A stretch of 64,000 bases of DNA from Aedes albopictus (taxonomy: Eukaryota > Arthropoda > Insecta > Diptera > Culicidae), in assembly GCF_035046485.1 (NCBI RefSeq), contig NC_085138.1, forward strand, positions 58,695,254 to 58,759,253. The letters run 5' to 3'. Numbering within the stretch: the stretch's first letter is position 1; every line of letters begins with the position of its first letter. Positions 32,766 to 42,415 of this stretch are shown piece by piece. The notes under the pieces were generated by a model that did no database searches, had not been told where the DNA came from, and saw only the letters and a list, made by a program, of their open reading frames with translations. Made by a program: the position numbers and the translations under genes.

Positions 32766-33709
32766 CAGGGGATAGACAAAATGATCGGAACAGGCAAAAT
32801 TTTTACTTTTCCAAAAATGTTCAACTAACTGTAACTTTTCGAAACGAGCATCAAATAATCTTAAATTTTCACTGAAAGTTGATCAGCTAGTTGTGTATCA
32901 GTGGACAAAATTTGAAAAAAATCGGGCTATTCTGCACAAAGTTATAAAGATTCTAGAAAAAGGTATAATTACCCGATAGCCAACTTTGAGCTGCTATATC
33001 TCCGGATTCAATGAACCGAATGCAATGAAATTTTGACTATTTATGACATATATAATGAACTTTGAAAAGTTTTTGACACAACTTAAAATTCTTAATACGG
33101 AAGAATATTATTACGATTAGTTTATTTTTCAAAATAAAACACCAAATTTTCTAAAACTTCAACATCGTTTGAAAATTCAAGATGCTATTTATAGTTTATT
33201 TTTATTCCCTCAAATTGTCTTCAATATAAATATGTTTTGGAGGAAAGTAACAACATAGCCTTCAATCAATAGAAAAAGTATTGGGATGCATATAAAAATG
33301 CATTACAATGCATTACAAAAATAGACCAATTTACTAAAAAATCATAAAATAAATAAAATTGCTATAACTTTTTCTCTTGTTAATAATTTGAAGTTGTGTC
33401 AAACGTTTTTCAGAGCTCATTATATAAGTCATAAATGATCAAAATTTCATTGCATTCGGTTCATTTAACCCGGAGATATAACAGCTCAAAGTTGGCTATC
33501 GGATAATTCTACCTATTTCTAGAATCTTTATAGCTTCGTGTAGAATAGCCCGATCTTTTCCAAATTTTGTCTACTGATACACAACTAGTTGATGAACTTT
33601 CAGTGAAAATTTGAGAATATTTGATGCACTTTTCGAAAAGTTACAGCTAGTTGAACATTATTGGAAAAGTGAAAATTTTGCCTGTCTTGATCATTTTGTC
33701 TATCCCCTG
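32766..33709. mobile_element. Long-TIR (foldback-type) element with TA duplication
   Basis: A 944-bp element flanked by TA (32764-32765 and 33710-33711). The ends CAGGGGATAGACAAAATGAT are identical for 20 bases on both arms. The inverted arms extend about 340 bp each with high similarity (they share AGTTGTGTATCAGT, ATCGGGCTATTCT, GATAGCCAACTTTGAGCTG and ACCGAATGCAATGAAATTTT). The middle, about 260 bp, is AT-rich and non-coding. The TA duplication suggests a Tc1/mariner-related source. A fragment of the same end lies at 48236. Confidence 0.85.
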
Positions 33710-33714
33710 TAAAT

Positions 33715-34560
33715 ACCAAAACAAACTCCCGTAGGAATCCTTATAAGAAATTTTTGGATGAAGGACATTCCAGGGGAAAATATCGTAAGAAACTCTTTAA
33801 AGAATCCAAGAAAGAACTTCTGATGAAATTCTAGAAAAAATGTTGAAGGAATCCCAGAAATAAATTTTGTTGGAACCCCAGAATGAACCCCTGGAGAAAT
33901 ATCAGAAAATTGTTCTGGAGGGATTTCAAAAAGTAATCTTGCAAGAATTCCCGCAGGAAATTCTGAAGAAACGGAGATACTCCTATATTTCAAAAGTAAA
34001 ATCTTGGTGAATCTCCAAAGCAATTCGAGTTGGATTAATTTCAACAGGATGTCTAGGTTAAATCTCAAAATGATTTTCTTAGCCCACCATGTGCATTAGG
34101 GCCATTCTAGACACTACGTCAGCAAGCTGTTCCCATCATAATGCATAAGGAAGGTTAATAAATTCCATTTCCTGGTGAAATATTTTTAGGGATCCCCAAA
34201 GAAACTCCAGGAGAAATTTAAAAAAAGACATCTAGGTTGATCCGACAAGGAATTTCTGAAGAAATTATAAGGGACAAAACTTCTTTTCTCTAAAAGTTCT
34301 TATCGAATTCCAAAAGATAAACAAGCGGCATGGTACAAGGTAACCTAGAAGAATTCTGGAGGAACAACTTGGGGAATCCAATATTCTGGAGAAGTTACAA
34401 ATGCTTGCTTAGAAAAAATCCTGGAGATTTCCCAAAAGTATCCTAGAAGAAAATTTCATAGGGATCTGTGAAGATGATACTCGTGGAGAAATGCCTTCTG
34501 GAAGGAAGTAATCATATCCTTTTTTGTATGGATATCGAAATTATGTTCCTGGAGATTAAT
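33715..34560 (-). repeat. Degenerate 24-27-bp array, minus orientation
   Basis: Plus-strand units such as GGAATCCCAGAAATAAATTT and GAATTCCCGCAGGAAATTCT. The block directly abuts the long-TIR element on its left. A unique stretch interrupts it near 34080-34170. Confidence 0.65.
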
Positions 34561-34875
34561 AATTCCTGGAAGTATATCATATATTAAAAAGTCGATCCGG
34601 GTACTGGAACTGTAATGTGGTCACAAATGTGGTGAATACCTCTTGTCGGCGTCACAGTCAGAAAATTGTAATTTGAACTGGTTGCAGATTGATGTCTTTA
34701 ACAATTAAATTTCATAGTAAACAGCCATTTTTTTTTGAATGTGTTCTACAGTAAAACTTCCAATCCATATTAAAATATTGCAAAATATTTTGTCAAAAAA
34801 AATTATTTTGGTTTTATCACTATTCCGTTTTTGACAACTGAAAATCGCGGACCGTGTTGATAAAAACGGAACATA
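34561..34875. repeat. Left part of the repeat that hosts the 1280-bp TIR element
   Basis: It ends GATAAAAACGGAACATA at the insertion point and resumes after 36155. It contains CTATTCCGTTTTTGACAAC, a word family shared with 28.6-28.7 kb in the opposite orientation. Non-coding. Confidence 0.5.
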
Positions 34876-36155
34876 AGGACTGTTCAATTTATAAAACGGA
34901 CAACTTTACAAGGCTATAAAAAGAAGACGCATAGTTCAAATTTAACCACCCTTGCTTCGTTGTTCAGTACATCATCTGTCATTACATATAATGATCATTT
35001 TTGAATCAAATAAAAATAGTTTTATTTTATAGAAAATCGGCCAGGTGTTAAATAAGGTGAATTTTTCGATTGTTGAAAATTGAAAATATATATAAAACTA
35101 CTGTTCACATATGGTATATCGTTTTTAATACCAGAAAAGTATGTGCCATGCTGCAGCAGCATGAGTAATAAACATTCTGGCAAAATTTAAACTAAATCGG
35201 AAAGTTAAGTGTTGAGATATTAATGTCTCGAGTAAGATTCGATTTTTTCAATAAAATTTAATTGTAAAGCAAAAAGGGCATGAAAATATTAAATAATCAA
35301 TTTTTTTATGCATCCAGTCGAAAGTAGAAATAATGTGGGTTTAAATGCAGAAAACTGCTTCTTAATAGAATTACTGGTTTGGTTGTCGTGCGCTATTGCA
35401 GACACAGTAATCAAAACGGTTTCGTTCTTTGAAGGTTCTTACAAATAACAATGCAACCTAATGCAAATTTTGCATAACAATAATGTTGGAAATGGAAACT
35501 TTGCATCCGATTATTATTAAATAAGGTGTACAATTACATGGGACCAACTTTGCTGAAAAAAAAAATAATAACAAGATTCGCTAGAGTCGAAAATCTGCAT
35601 CAATGGAGCAAAAAGTATGAAATTTTTTAATATGACCATCTTTATGGACTAAATTTTTGATAAAATATGCAACTATAAGTAAATTTTTCTTCTGTATCAT
35701 TTAGAGAGCAATATTCTACTACTCTGGACAAATTTTTAGCCGAATCCGTGATGTTATTGCAGCGCAGGACTTAAATGAACATTTTTTCATAATTTCTATA
35801 AAAATGAGGTAACTCACTATATCAAGCCGGAGACTGCTTGGTGCATTATTACTGATCAACTATTAAGCTTTACCTTTAGTAGAATAGTATAAGATTCCAA
35901 TACATTGAAAACTTCATGAAAATGTGCATATTAAATATGTGGAAAGTTATGTCGAATTTTGAGAAATGGGTTTTTATTGATGTTTTACGAAAACTGCTTC
36001 AGTTACACAATAAAGAACATTTTGCTTATTGCTATATTTTTCCTACATTTGAGAATAGCTATAGAAAGTTATGCAAAAAACTGATAATTATTTTATTGAA
36101 AAATTAAAAAACTATCGCACAAGCAAGTTGTCCGTTTTATAAATTGAACAGTCCT
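34876..36155. mobile_element. 1280-bp TIR element with TA target duplication
   Basis: The ends are AGGACTGTTCAATTTATAAA, continuing ACGGACAACTT, as inverted repeats of about 31 bp, flanked by TA (34874-34875 and 36156-36157). A related empty site is present at about 28.62 kb. The interior is AT-rich with no transposase frame; the longest frame is 63 codons and has no motif. Probably a non-autonomous derivative of a TA-inserting (Tc1/mariner-like) transposon. Confidence 0.85.
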
Positions 36156-36495
36156 TACCTGTATAATCAATCACCGTTCCTTTAATGTTGCATCATTTCC
36201 ACTAAACAGGGAATTGAAGCATAAATTGCTTTTTGTTATATATTAAGTCGTTCAGTGTTGAATACATGTTTAACCACCAACCCTTAAGAAAGGCCAAAAC
36301 CCGTAACATCGAATAAGTAGAAAACAGTTATTCTTGATCGAATAACTAGGAAGCCATTTAAATCATCAATCAAACACCTAGTCAAAGATGTCATTTCCTG
36401 TTCTAAAATCTAATTGTTATTCCTTTTCGAATTGCTTAAACAAATATGCTTCTAGTAAGTGCAAAGTAGCTTAGTTAGCTTGAAGTATTTTTTTT
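36156..36495. other. Right flank of the TIR element, unassigned
   Basis: It resumes the interrupted host repeat (TACCTGTATAATCAAT) and then runs into AT-rich sequence with no recognised feature. Confidence 0.4.
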
Positions 36496-37440
36496 CAAGG
36501 TAATTTTTAAAATAATTTAGAAGCTTTTCTAGCATAAATCCCTGAAGGAATTTCAGGAGCAATCCATGAAAAAATACTGAAAAAGCCCCTTGTAAGAAAC
36601 TCAAGAGAAGTAAAAAATCCCAGAAAATCTAAGAAGCAATCCAGAGAAATTCCTCTCCGAAAGATTTTTTAGAAAAACTATTTAAAAAATCATTAAAGGA
36701 ATCTCGGAAGAATTCCCTGAAAAACATCTAGGGGGAAATCCACAAAAGAAATCAGAGAAGAATTAAGTACGGAATCGCAGGATAAATATCTGATAGAATT
36801 TCTGAAAAATCCAATAAAAATCCTCAAATGAACCTCGGTAGGATTGCCCGAAAGAGTGCTAAAAGAATGCCAGGAAGCAATCTCTAAAGGAATTCCGCGG
36901 CAATCCTTAAAAGAATAACAGAAATAATCTTGGGATAAATTCCCTAAACGAATCCCGGAAAGAGTACTAAATTAAGAAATTATGGAAGAATCTCGAAGGC
37001 AATTCATGGCAGAAGCATGTGAGTAATCCCTGAAAGAATCGCAAAAGAAATCCCTCAGAATATCAGGGAAGAATCCCGGAAAACATCTATGAAAGAATGC
37101 CAGAGGAATGTCTGAATGAATCATTGAGGGAATCCTAAAACAAACTGTTGAGAAAACCCATAATTATAATATCTGAAGAAAATTGAGGAAGCATGAATGA
37201 AAGAATATTTGAAAGAAGGCCGAGAGTAATCCCGAGTGAAATCGCTGTGTGAATCCCAAGAAAAATGTAAAGACGGAAGAAATAAATGAATACATCCCGG
37301 GAGGTAATCTCTGAAGGAATTCATGGAAGAATCTATGATGGAATCACTAGTGTAAACTCAAAAAAAAAAAATCTATTGGAATCCCCAAAGGATCTCTGAA
37401 AGAATTTCCAAAGGAGTCCCGGAAGAATCACAAATAAATA
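36496..37440 (-). repeat. Degenerate 24-27-bp array, minus orientation
   Basis: Plus-strand units such as GGAATCCCGGAAAGAGT and GAAAGAATCTCGAAGG. It is interrupted at 37441-37800 by the hammerhead-bearing inverted repeat, then continues. Confidence 0.7.
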
Positions 37441-37533
37441 CCAAGAAACGTGTGATTTTACGACTGTGGATTCTACAGTTCATAGGAATTTCTCGGCTCT
37501 GGCAGTCTGAGTGGGTAGCAAAAGGCTGTTTTG

Positions 37534-37588
37534 CTCCTACATCCGACGTTTCGGTTATATTTATTTAACCTTCTTCAGGGAATAGGAG
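37534..37588 (-). ncRNA. Minimal hammerhead ribozyme motif (copy 1)
   Basis: On the minus strand: stem I strand CTCCT..TCC, core CTGAAGA (37578-37572), stem II GGTTA/TAACC, core GAAA, C, then GTC (37547-37545) followed by GGA..AGGAG, which closes stem I. Stem III is reduced to two pairs with no loop, as described for Penelope-like elements, where activity is proposed to need dimers. Stem I pairs better here than in copy 2. Cleavage activity is not shown by sequence. Confidence 0.7.
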
Positions 37589-37688
37589 TTAGCTTTTTTG
37601 ACACCTATGCACCATAGCAAAAGTGGCCGCCATGATATGTACAGGACAAACAAATGTAGAGCTTCACACCACTTAACAAAAAACCTAA

Positions 37689-37742
37689 CTCCTTTTCCTG
37701 AAGAAGGTTAAATAAATATAACCGAAACGTCGGATGTAGGAG
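37689..37742 (+). ncRNA. Minimal hammerhead ribozyme motif (copy 2)
   Basis: Plus strand: CTCCT (37689-37693), CTGAAGA (37698-37704), stem II GGTTA (37706-37710) with TAACC (37719-37723) around an 8-base loop, GAAA (37724-37727), C, GTC (37729-37731), then GGA and AGGAG (37738-37742), which pair back to the 5' strand. It is identical to copy 1 from CTGAAGA through AGGAG. One base of stem I differs in length. Confidence 0.7.
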
Positions 37743-37793
37743 CAAAACAGCCTTTTGCTACCCACACAGGCTGCCAAAGCCGAGAAATTCCTA

Positions 37794-38540
37794 TAAAATA
37801 CCAAGAAACATATATGGGAATGGCGGAAGGAATCCCGCCAGAAATCTTTAAAGAAATCCCCGAAAAAAATCAAGAAAGATTATTTAGTGAATCTGGAAAG
37901 GAATCCCTGAAGGAAACTCGGAAAAAAAATTCTGAGGGAATCCTATGAGGATTTTGTAAAGAAATGCTGGAACATATCTCTTAAAATATCCTGGGGAAAT
38001 CCTTAGAGGAATCCTGGGACGAGTCGACGAAGTGGAATACCTGGAATAATCCGTGAAAACCCCCGGAAGAAATTCTGGAAGAAATCCCTGAGAAAAAACC
38101 CAAGAGGGTCAATTCAGGGAGGAATTCTTAATGGAGTTCCAGAAAAAAAAATTGATGAATCTTTGACAGAATGCTGAAAGAATCGCTGAGAGGAATTCAC
38201 CGGAAAACTCCTAATTGAATTCCGAGGGAAACAATTGTCAAAATGCCTTGGACAAGCCCGGTAGGGATGCCAAAAGCAATCCCTGGAATCTCTTCGGGAA
38301 TTCAGGAGGGAGATTCCAGAGAGGAATTCCAGGAGTTCATAGAAAAGTACTGAAATGAATCCCAAGAAGAGCCTTGAGTGGAATATCGTGAGGAATTCCA
38401 GATAAAATCCCTGCAGTATTTCCGGGAGCAATCACAAGGTTAAGTCTGGTAGAAAACCAAGCAAGGAATTGTTGAATATTCTTATCGAAGTCCTGCGGGA
38501 AGTCCTGTATGTAGACCAAGATATCAGTGATATAAATTAC
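37794..38540 (-). repeat. Degenerate 24-27-bp array, minus orientation
   Basis: Continues the array seen left of the hammerhead fragment: plus-strand units such as GGAATCCCTGAAGGAAACTC and GGAATTCCAGGAG. Confidence 0.7.
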
Positions 38541-38886
38541 ATTTATTCGAAAAAAAGATTCACTTTCTTATAAATAACTCGTCCGATAACATCAAAATCA
38601 AATTCTAAATCATGGTTATCGAGAAAACTAATTTGGTGTATGCTATTGTGATGTTTTCGACATATGAAATTCATTTTGACATGAGTTTTATCAGTTTTAG
38701 GGTGATTATTTTTCATGGTTAGTATCCCTGGGCTTGGATTATATCTTCCAGGAAGCTTTGATTTCAGGCATGTGGTCGATATGCTTTGCAGTAATGATTG
38801 GAATAGCTGAATGTATAATCAATCGCAAACAATTCTGTAAAAATCAGATCTTCAAATCATCTGATATAGTTATACTGATCATGATG
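38541..38886. other. Unassigned sequence upstream of a non-LTR RT fragment
   Basis: AT-rich. The frame of the following RT is open from 38734, but the first 50 or so residues show no RT similarity, so the element boundary is placed near 38887. Confidence 0.45.
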
Positions 38887-40122
38887 CTGCATAGAGAATT
38901 GCCTAATAGGAAAGTCACATCAGCAAAGCTTTTACATATGCAAATGCTATCCATCGGATCATGTCTAGCTGATATTGCTGACAGCTTTGCCGAAAAATCG
39001 CAGACAGATGTCATCTATACCGACTTGTCCGCGGCCTTCGACAAAATTAACCACGCCATCGCAACTGCTAAATTAGAGAGACTCGGCTTAACCGGCAACC
39101 TTCTGCGTTGGTTTGAATCGTATCTTACTATGCGTAAACTTAGCGTCTCCGTAGGCGATTGCCAATCCACCGAGTTCTTGGCAACATCCGGAATTCCCCA
39201 AGGAAGTCACCTAGGGCCTCTGATTTTCCTACTCTATTTTAATGACGTGAACCGCATGCTGCGATGTCCTCGGCTGTCATACGCGGACGATATGAAGCTT
39301 TACCTTTTAATCCGTTCCATCTCTGACGCCTTGAAACTTCAAGAAGATATCGATTCTTTCGCAACATGGTGCGCATTAAATCGGATGGTTGTGAACCCAA
39401 GTAAATGTTCGGTGACCTCGTTCTCCCGAATAAGCCAACCAATTCAGTTCAACTACAAGCTCCGTGACGCAACAATCCAACGCATCGATCAAGTGAAAGA
39501 TCTTGGAGTAATCCTGGATACTAAGCTTACGTTTAAGCACCATGTCGCATATATCGTTGACAAAGCGTCCAGGACCTTAGGATTCATTTTTCGCATCGCC
39601 AAGGACTTCACCGACGTTTACTGTTTAAAATCCCTGTATTGCTCCTTGGTCCGTTCAACCCTCGAATACTGCTCTGCTGTTTGGTATCCGCATTATCAGA
39701 ATGGTTCTAACAGAATCGAATCAGTGCAGCATCGTTTCATCCGCTATGCGCTCCGTCTGCTTCCATGGCGTGATCCGATCCGGTTACCAAGCTACAACAA
39801 TCGATGTCAGTTGATTCGACTCGAAACTCTCCAATCGCGCAGGGATATGGCAAAGGCTATGCTTATTGCCGACACTTTGCAGGGAAGAGTCGATTGCCCT
39901 GCCATTCTGGAAGCGGTTGACTTGAACGTTCGTCCTAGGGCCCTTCGGAGCAACGCGATGCTTAGATTGCCTTTCCGACGAACCAATTACGGTCAACACA
40001 CGTCGCTGATTGGATTGGAACGTGCGTTCAATAGAGTTGGCCACCTTTTCGACTTCCACTTGTCCCGCCAAACGATGCGCCAAATATTCCGCAGATATTT
40101 TACGAACAATAACGAACTGTGA
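38887..40122 (+). CDS. Non-LTR retrotransposon reverse transcriptase, 5'-truncated, open frame
   Basis: The frame is open from ATG 38734 (462 residues); RT similarity starts near residue 52. Motifs, numbered from 38734: YTDLSAAFD (95-103, catalytic Asp97), SGIPQGSHLGPLIF (152-165), YADD (183-186), then PSKCSV and VKDLGVILDTKLTFKHH of the thumb region and a C-terminal domain with SLVRSTLEYCSAVWYPHY and RFIRYALRLLPWRDP. No RNase H domain. It would catalyse target-primed reverse transcription in the nucleus. This is the jockey/CR1 style of protein; I do not assign the clade. The endonuclease and ORF1 are missing, so this is a 5'-truncated insertion. The intact YADD and open frame suggest it is fairly young. 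Confidence 0.88.
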   Translation: MHRELPNRKVTSAKLLHMQMLSIGSCLADIADSFAEKSQTDVIYTDLSAAFDKINHAIATAKLERLGLTGNLLRWFESYLTMRKLSVSVGDCQSTEFLATSGIPQGSHLGPLIFLLYFNDVNRMLRCPRLSYADDMKLYLLIRSISDALKLQEDIDSFATWCALNRMVVNPSKCSVTSFSRISQPIQFNYKLRDATIQRIDQVKDLGVILDTKLTFKHHVAYIVDKASRTLGFIFRIAKDFTDVYCLKSLYCSLVRSTLEYCSAVWYPHYQNGSNRIESVQHRFIRYALRLLPWRDPIRLPSYNNRCQLIRLETLQSRRDMAKAMLIADTLQGRVDCPAILEAVDLNVRPRALRSNAMLRLPFRRTNYGQHTSLIGLERAFNRVGHLFDFHLSRQTMRQIFRRYFTNNNEL

Positions 40123-40292
40123 TTTTATATGTTTTTTTTTGTTACGGTATTTGACTTTTGCGCATTTTTGTTCCTGTTTTGTCTTGTATTTTAAATGAAG
40201 TTTTGTTTTTAGTTTTTATAGTTATGTATTAGTTATAAGAGGCCATCATTGGGGCATAAGATGTCTGTTGATGTTAATAATAATAATAATAT
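40123..40292 (+). mobile_element. 3' UTR and (TAA)n tail of the non-LTR element
   Basis: After the RT stop comes a T-rich UTR with AGAGGCCATCATTGGGGCAT near 40220, ending in TTAATAATAATAATAAT (about 40275-40291). A short tandem (TAA)n tail marks the 3' end of several insect non-LTR families. Confidence 0.7.
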
Positions 40293-40945
40293 GTATGGCA
40301 ATGACTGGTTCTTACCTAGCAGGGGTACTACAAGACCACACGGACAATTCGATTAAAGGCTTAATTGGGGATAATATATTTTCCAGAACTGAAGGAACAT
40401 TTTTTTTCGGGTGACTGATGAGTCGGAGAGGGTGGAAGATTCCATTTGTTATAATTGACAAAATAAACAATCGGGCGTTTTTTTTTTCTTTCTATGACTT
40501 GCTTGGCATTTTGTGGATTATTGTTTTTTGGTTTTGGAAGGTATGCGATTCACTATTCAGCCTTAAAATTATTTTGCATCTGAATAGCATTGATATTGTC
40601 AAGTCTGTACCAACACCCTAATGCCACACCAAAATACGCTTTTCCTATCCCATGGCGTTTATGTGGTCAGCAAAGACTATTCAGCCATTACCCCTCCTTA
40701 TCATCGGCTTTGGACTGACTTGCGCTCTCATTGCCCCACCAAATGCTGCAAAATGAAAATGAAAATGATTATTTTTCATAATTAGTATAATGGGTAAAAT
40801 GTTCCCTAAACTACAGAAACTATGTACTTTTTTGGACAATTTGCACTTGTTGTGAAGATTATTAAGGATTAATAAAACCGAGAATTCAAAAAAAAAATCA
40901 ACGGAATTTTCGATAGGAATTCTCAAATGAAATTGTTGCAAATAT
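40293..40945. other. Unassigned sequence
   Basis: Short frames only; AT-rich. It runs into the long pentanucleotide repeat. Confidence 0.4.
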
Positions 40946-42415
40946 TCTGCTCTGCTCTGCTCTGCTCTGCTCTGCTCTGCTCTGCTCTTGCTTTGCTTTG
41001 CTTTGCTTTGCTTTGCTTTGCTTTGCTTTGCTTTGCTTTGCTTTGCTTTGCTTTGCTTTGCTTTGCTTTGCTTTGCTTTGCTTTGCTTTGCTTTGCTTTG
41101 CTTTGCTTTGCTTTGCTTTGCTTTGCTTTGCTTTGCTTTGCTTTGCTTTGCTTTGCTTTGCTTTGCTTTGCTTTGCTTTGCTTTGCTTTGCTTTGCTTTG
41201 CTTTGCTTTGCTTTGCTTTGCTTTGCTTTGCTTTGCTTTGCTTTGCTTTGCTTTGCTTTGCTTTGCTTTGCTTTGCTTTGCTTTGCTTTGCTTTGCTTTG
41301 CTTTGCTTTGCTTTGCTTTGCTTTGCTTTGCTTTGCTTTGCTTTGCTTTGCTTTGCTTTGCTTTGCTTTGCTTTGCTTTGCTTTGCTTTGCTTTGCTTTG
41401 CTTTGCTTTGCTTTGCTTTGCTTTGCTTTGCTTTGCTTTGCTTTGCTTTGCTTTGCTTTGCTTTGCTTTGCTTTGCTTTGCTTTGCTTTGCTTTGCTTTG
41501 CTTTGCTTTGCTTTGCTTTGCTTTGCTTTGCTTTGCTTTGCTTTGCTTTGCTTTGCTTTGCTTTGCTTTGCTTTGCTTTGCTTTGCTTTGCTTTGCTTTG
41601 CTTTGCTTTGCTTTGCTTTGCTTTGCTTTGCTTTGCTTTGCTTTGCTTTGCTTTGCTTTGCTTTGCTTTGCTTTGCTTTGCTTTGCTTTGCTTTGCTTTG
41701 CTTTGCTTTGCTTTGCTTTGCTTTGCTTTGCTTTGCTTTGCTTTGCTTTGCTTTGCTTTGCTTTGCTTTGCTTTGCTTTGCTTTGCTTTGCTTTGCTTTG
41801 CTTTGCTTTGCTTTGCTTTGCTTTGCTTTGCTTTGCTTTGCTTTGCTTTGCTTTGCTTTGCTTTGCTTTGCTTTGCTTTGCTTTGCTTTGCTTTGCTTTG
41901 CTTTGCTTTGCTTTGCTTTGCTTTGCTTTGCTTTGCTTTGCTTTGCTTTGCTTTGCTTTGCTTTGCTTTGCTTTGCTTTGCTTTGCTTTGCTTTGCTTTG
42001 CTTTGCTTTGCTTTGCTTTGCTTTGCTTTGCTTTGCTTTGCTTTGCTTTGCTTTGCTTTGCTTTGCTTTGCTTTGCTTTGCTTTGCTTTGCTTTGCTTTG
42101 CTTTGCTTTGCTTTGCTTTGCTTTGCTTTGCTTTGCTTTGCTTTGCTTTGCTTTGCTTTGCTTTGCTTTGCTTTGCTTTGCTTTGCTTTGCTTTGCTTTG
42201 CTTTGCTTTGCTTTGCTTTGCTTTGCTTTGCTTTGCTTTGCTTTGCTTTGCTTTGCTTTGCTTTGCTTTGCTTTGCTTTGCTTTGCTTTGCTTTGCTTTG
42301 CTTTGCTTTGCTTTGCTTTGCTTTGCTTTGCTTTGCTTTGCTTTGCTTTGCTTTGCTTTGCTTTGCTTTGCTTTGCTTTGCTTTGCTTTGCTTTGCTTTG
42401 CTTTGCTCTGCTTTG
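40946..42415. repeat. Giant (CTTTG)n pentanucleotide microsatellite
   Basis: A perfect run of 283 CTTTG units (40991-42405), bordered on the left by about eight CTCTG units and on the right by one CTCTG and one final CTTTG. The frames of more than 470 codons on both strands (KQSKA, CFALL repeats) are artefacts, because a 5-bp repeat without stop words is open everywhere. No unit in the core differs. Confidence 0.97.

Larger units (their letters stand above)
37483..37793. mobile_element. Inverted-repeat fragment of Penelope-like type carrying two hammerhead motifs
   Basis: Two inverted arms of about 100 bp (TAGGAATTTCTCGGCTCTGG at the left; CCGAGAAATTCCTA at the right) enclose a middle of about 100 bp. 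Each arm carries the hammerhead-like segment listed separately. From published knowledge, minimal hammerhead ribozymes of this form are found in the terminal repeats of Penelope-like retroelements, so this is probably a head-to-head remnant of such repeats. No reverse transcriptase or GIY-YIG endonuclease is present. It lies inside a degenerate array. Confidence 0.65.
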
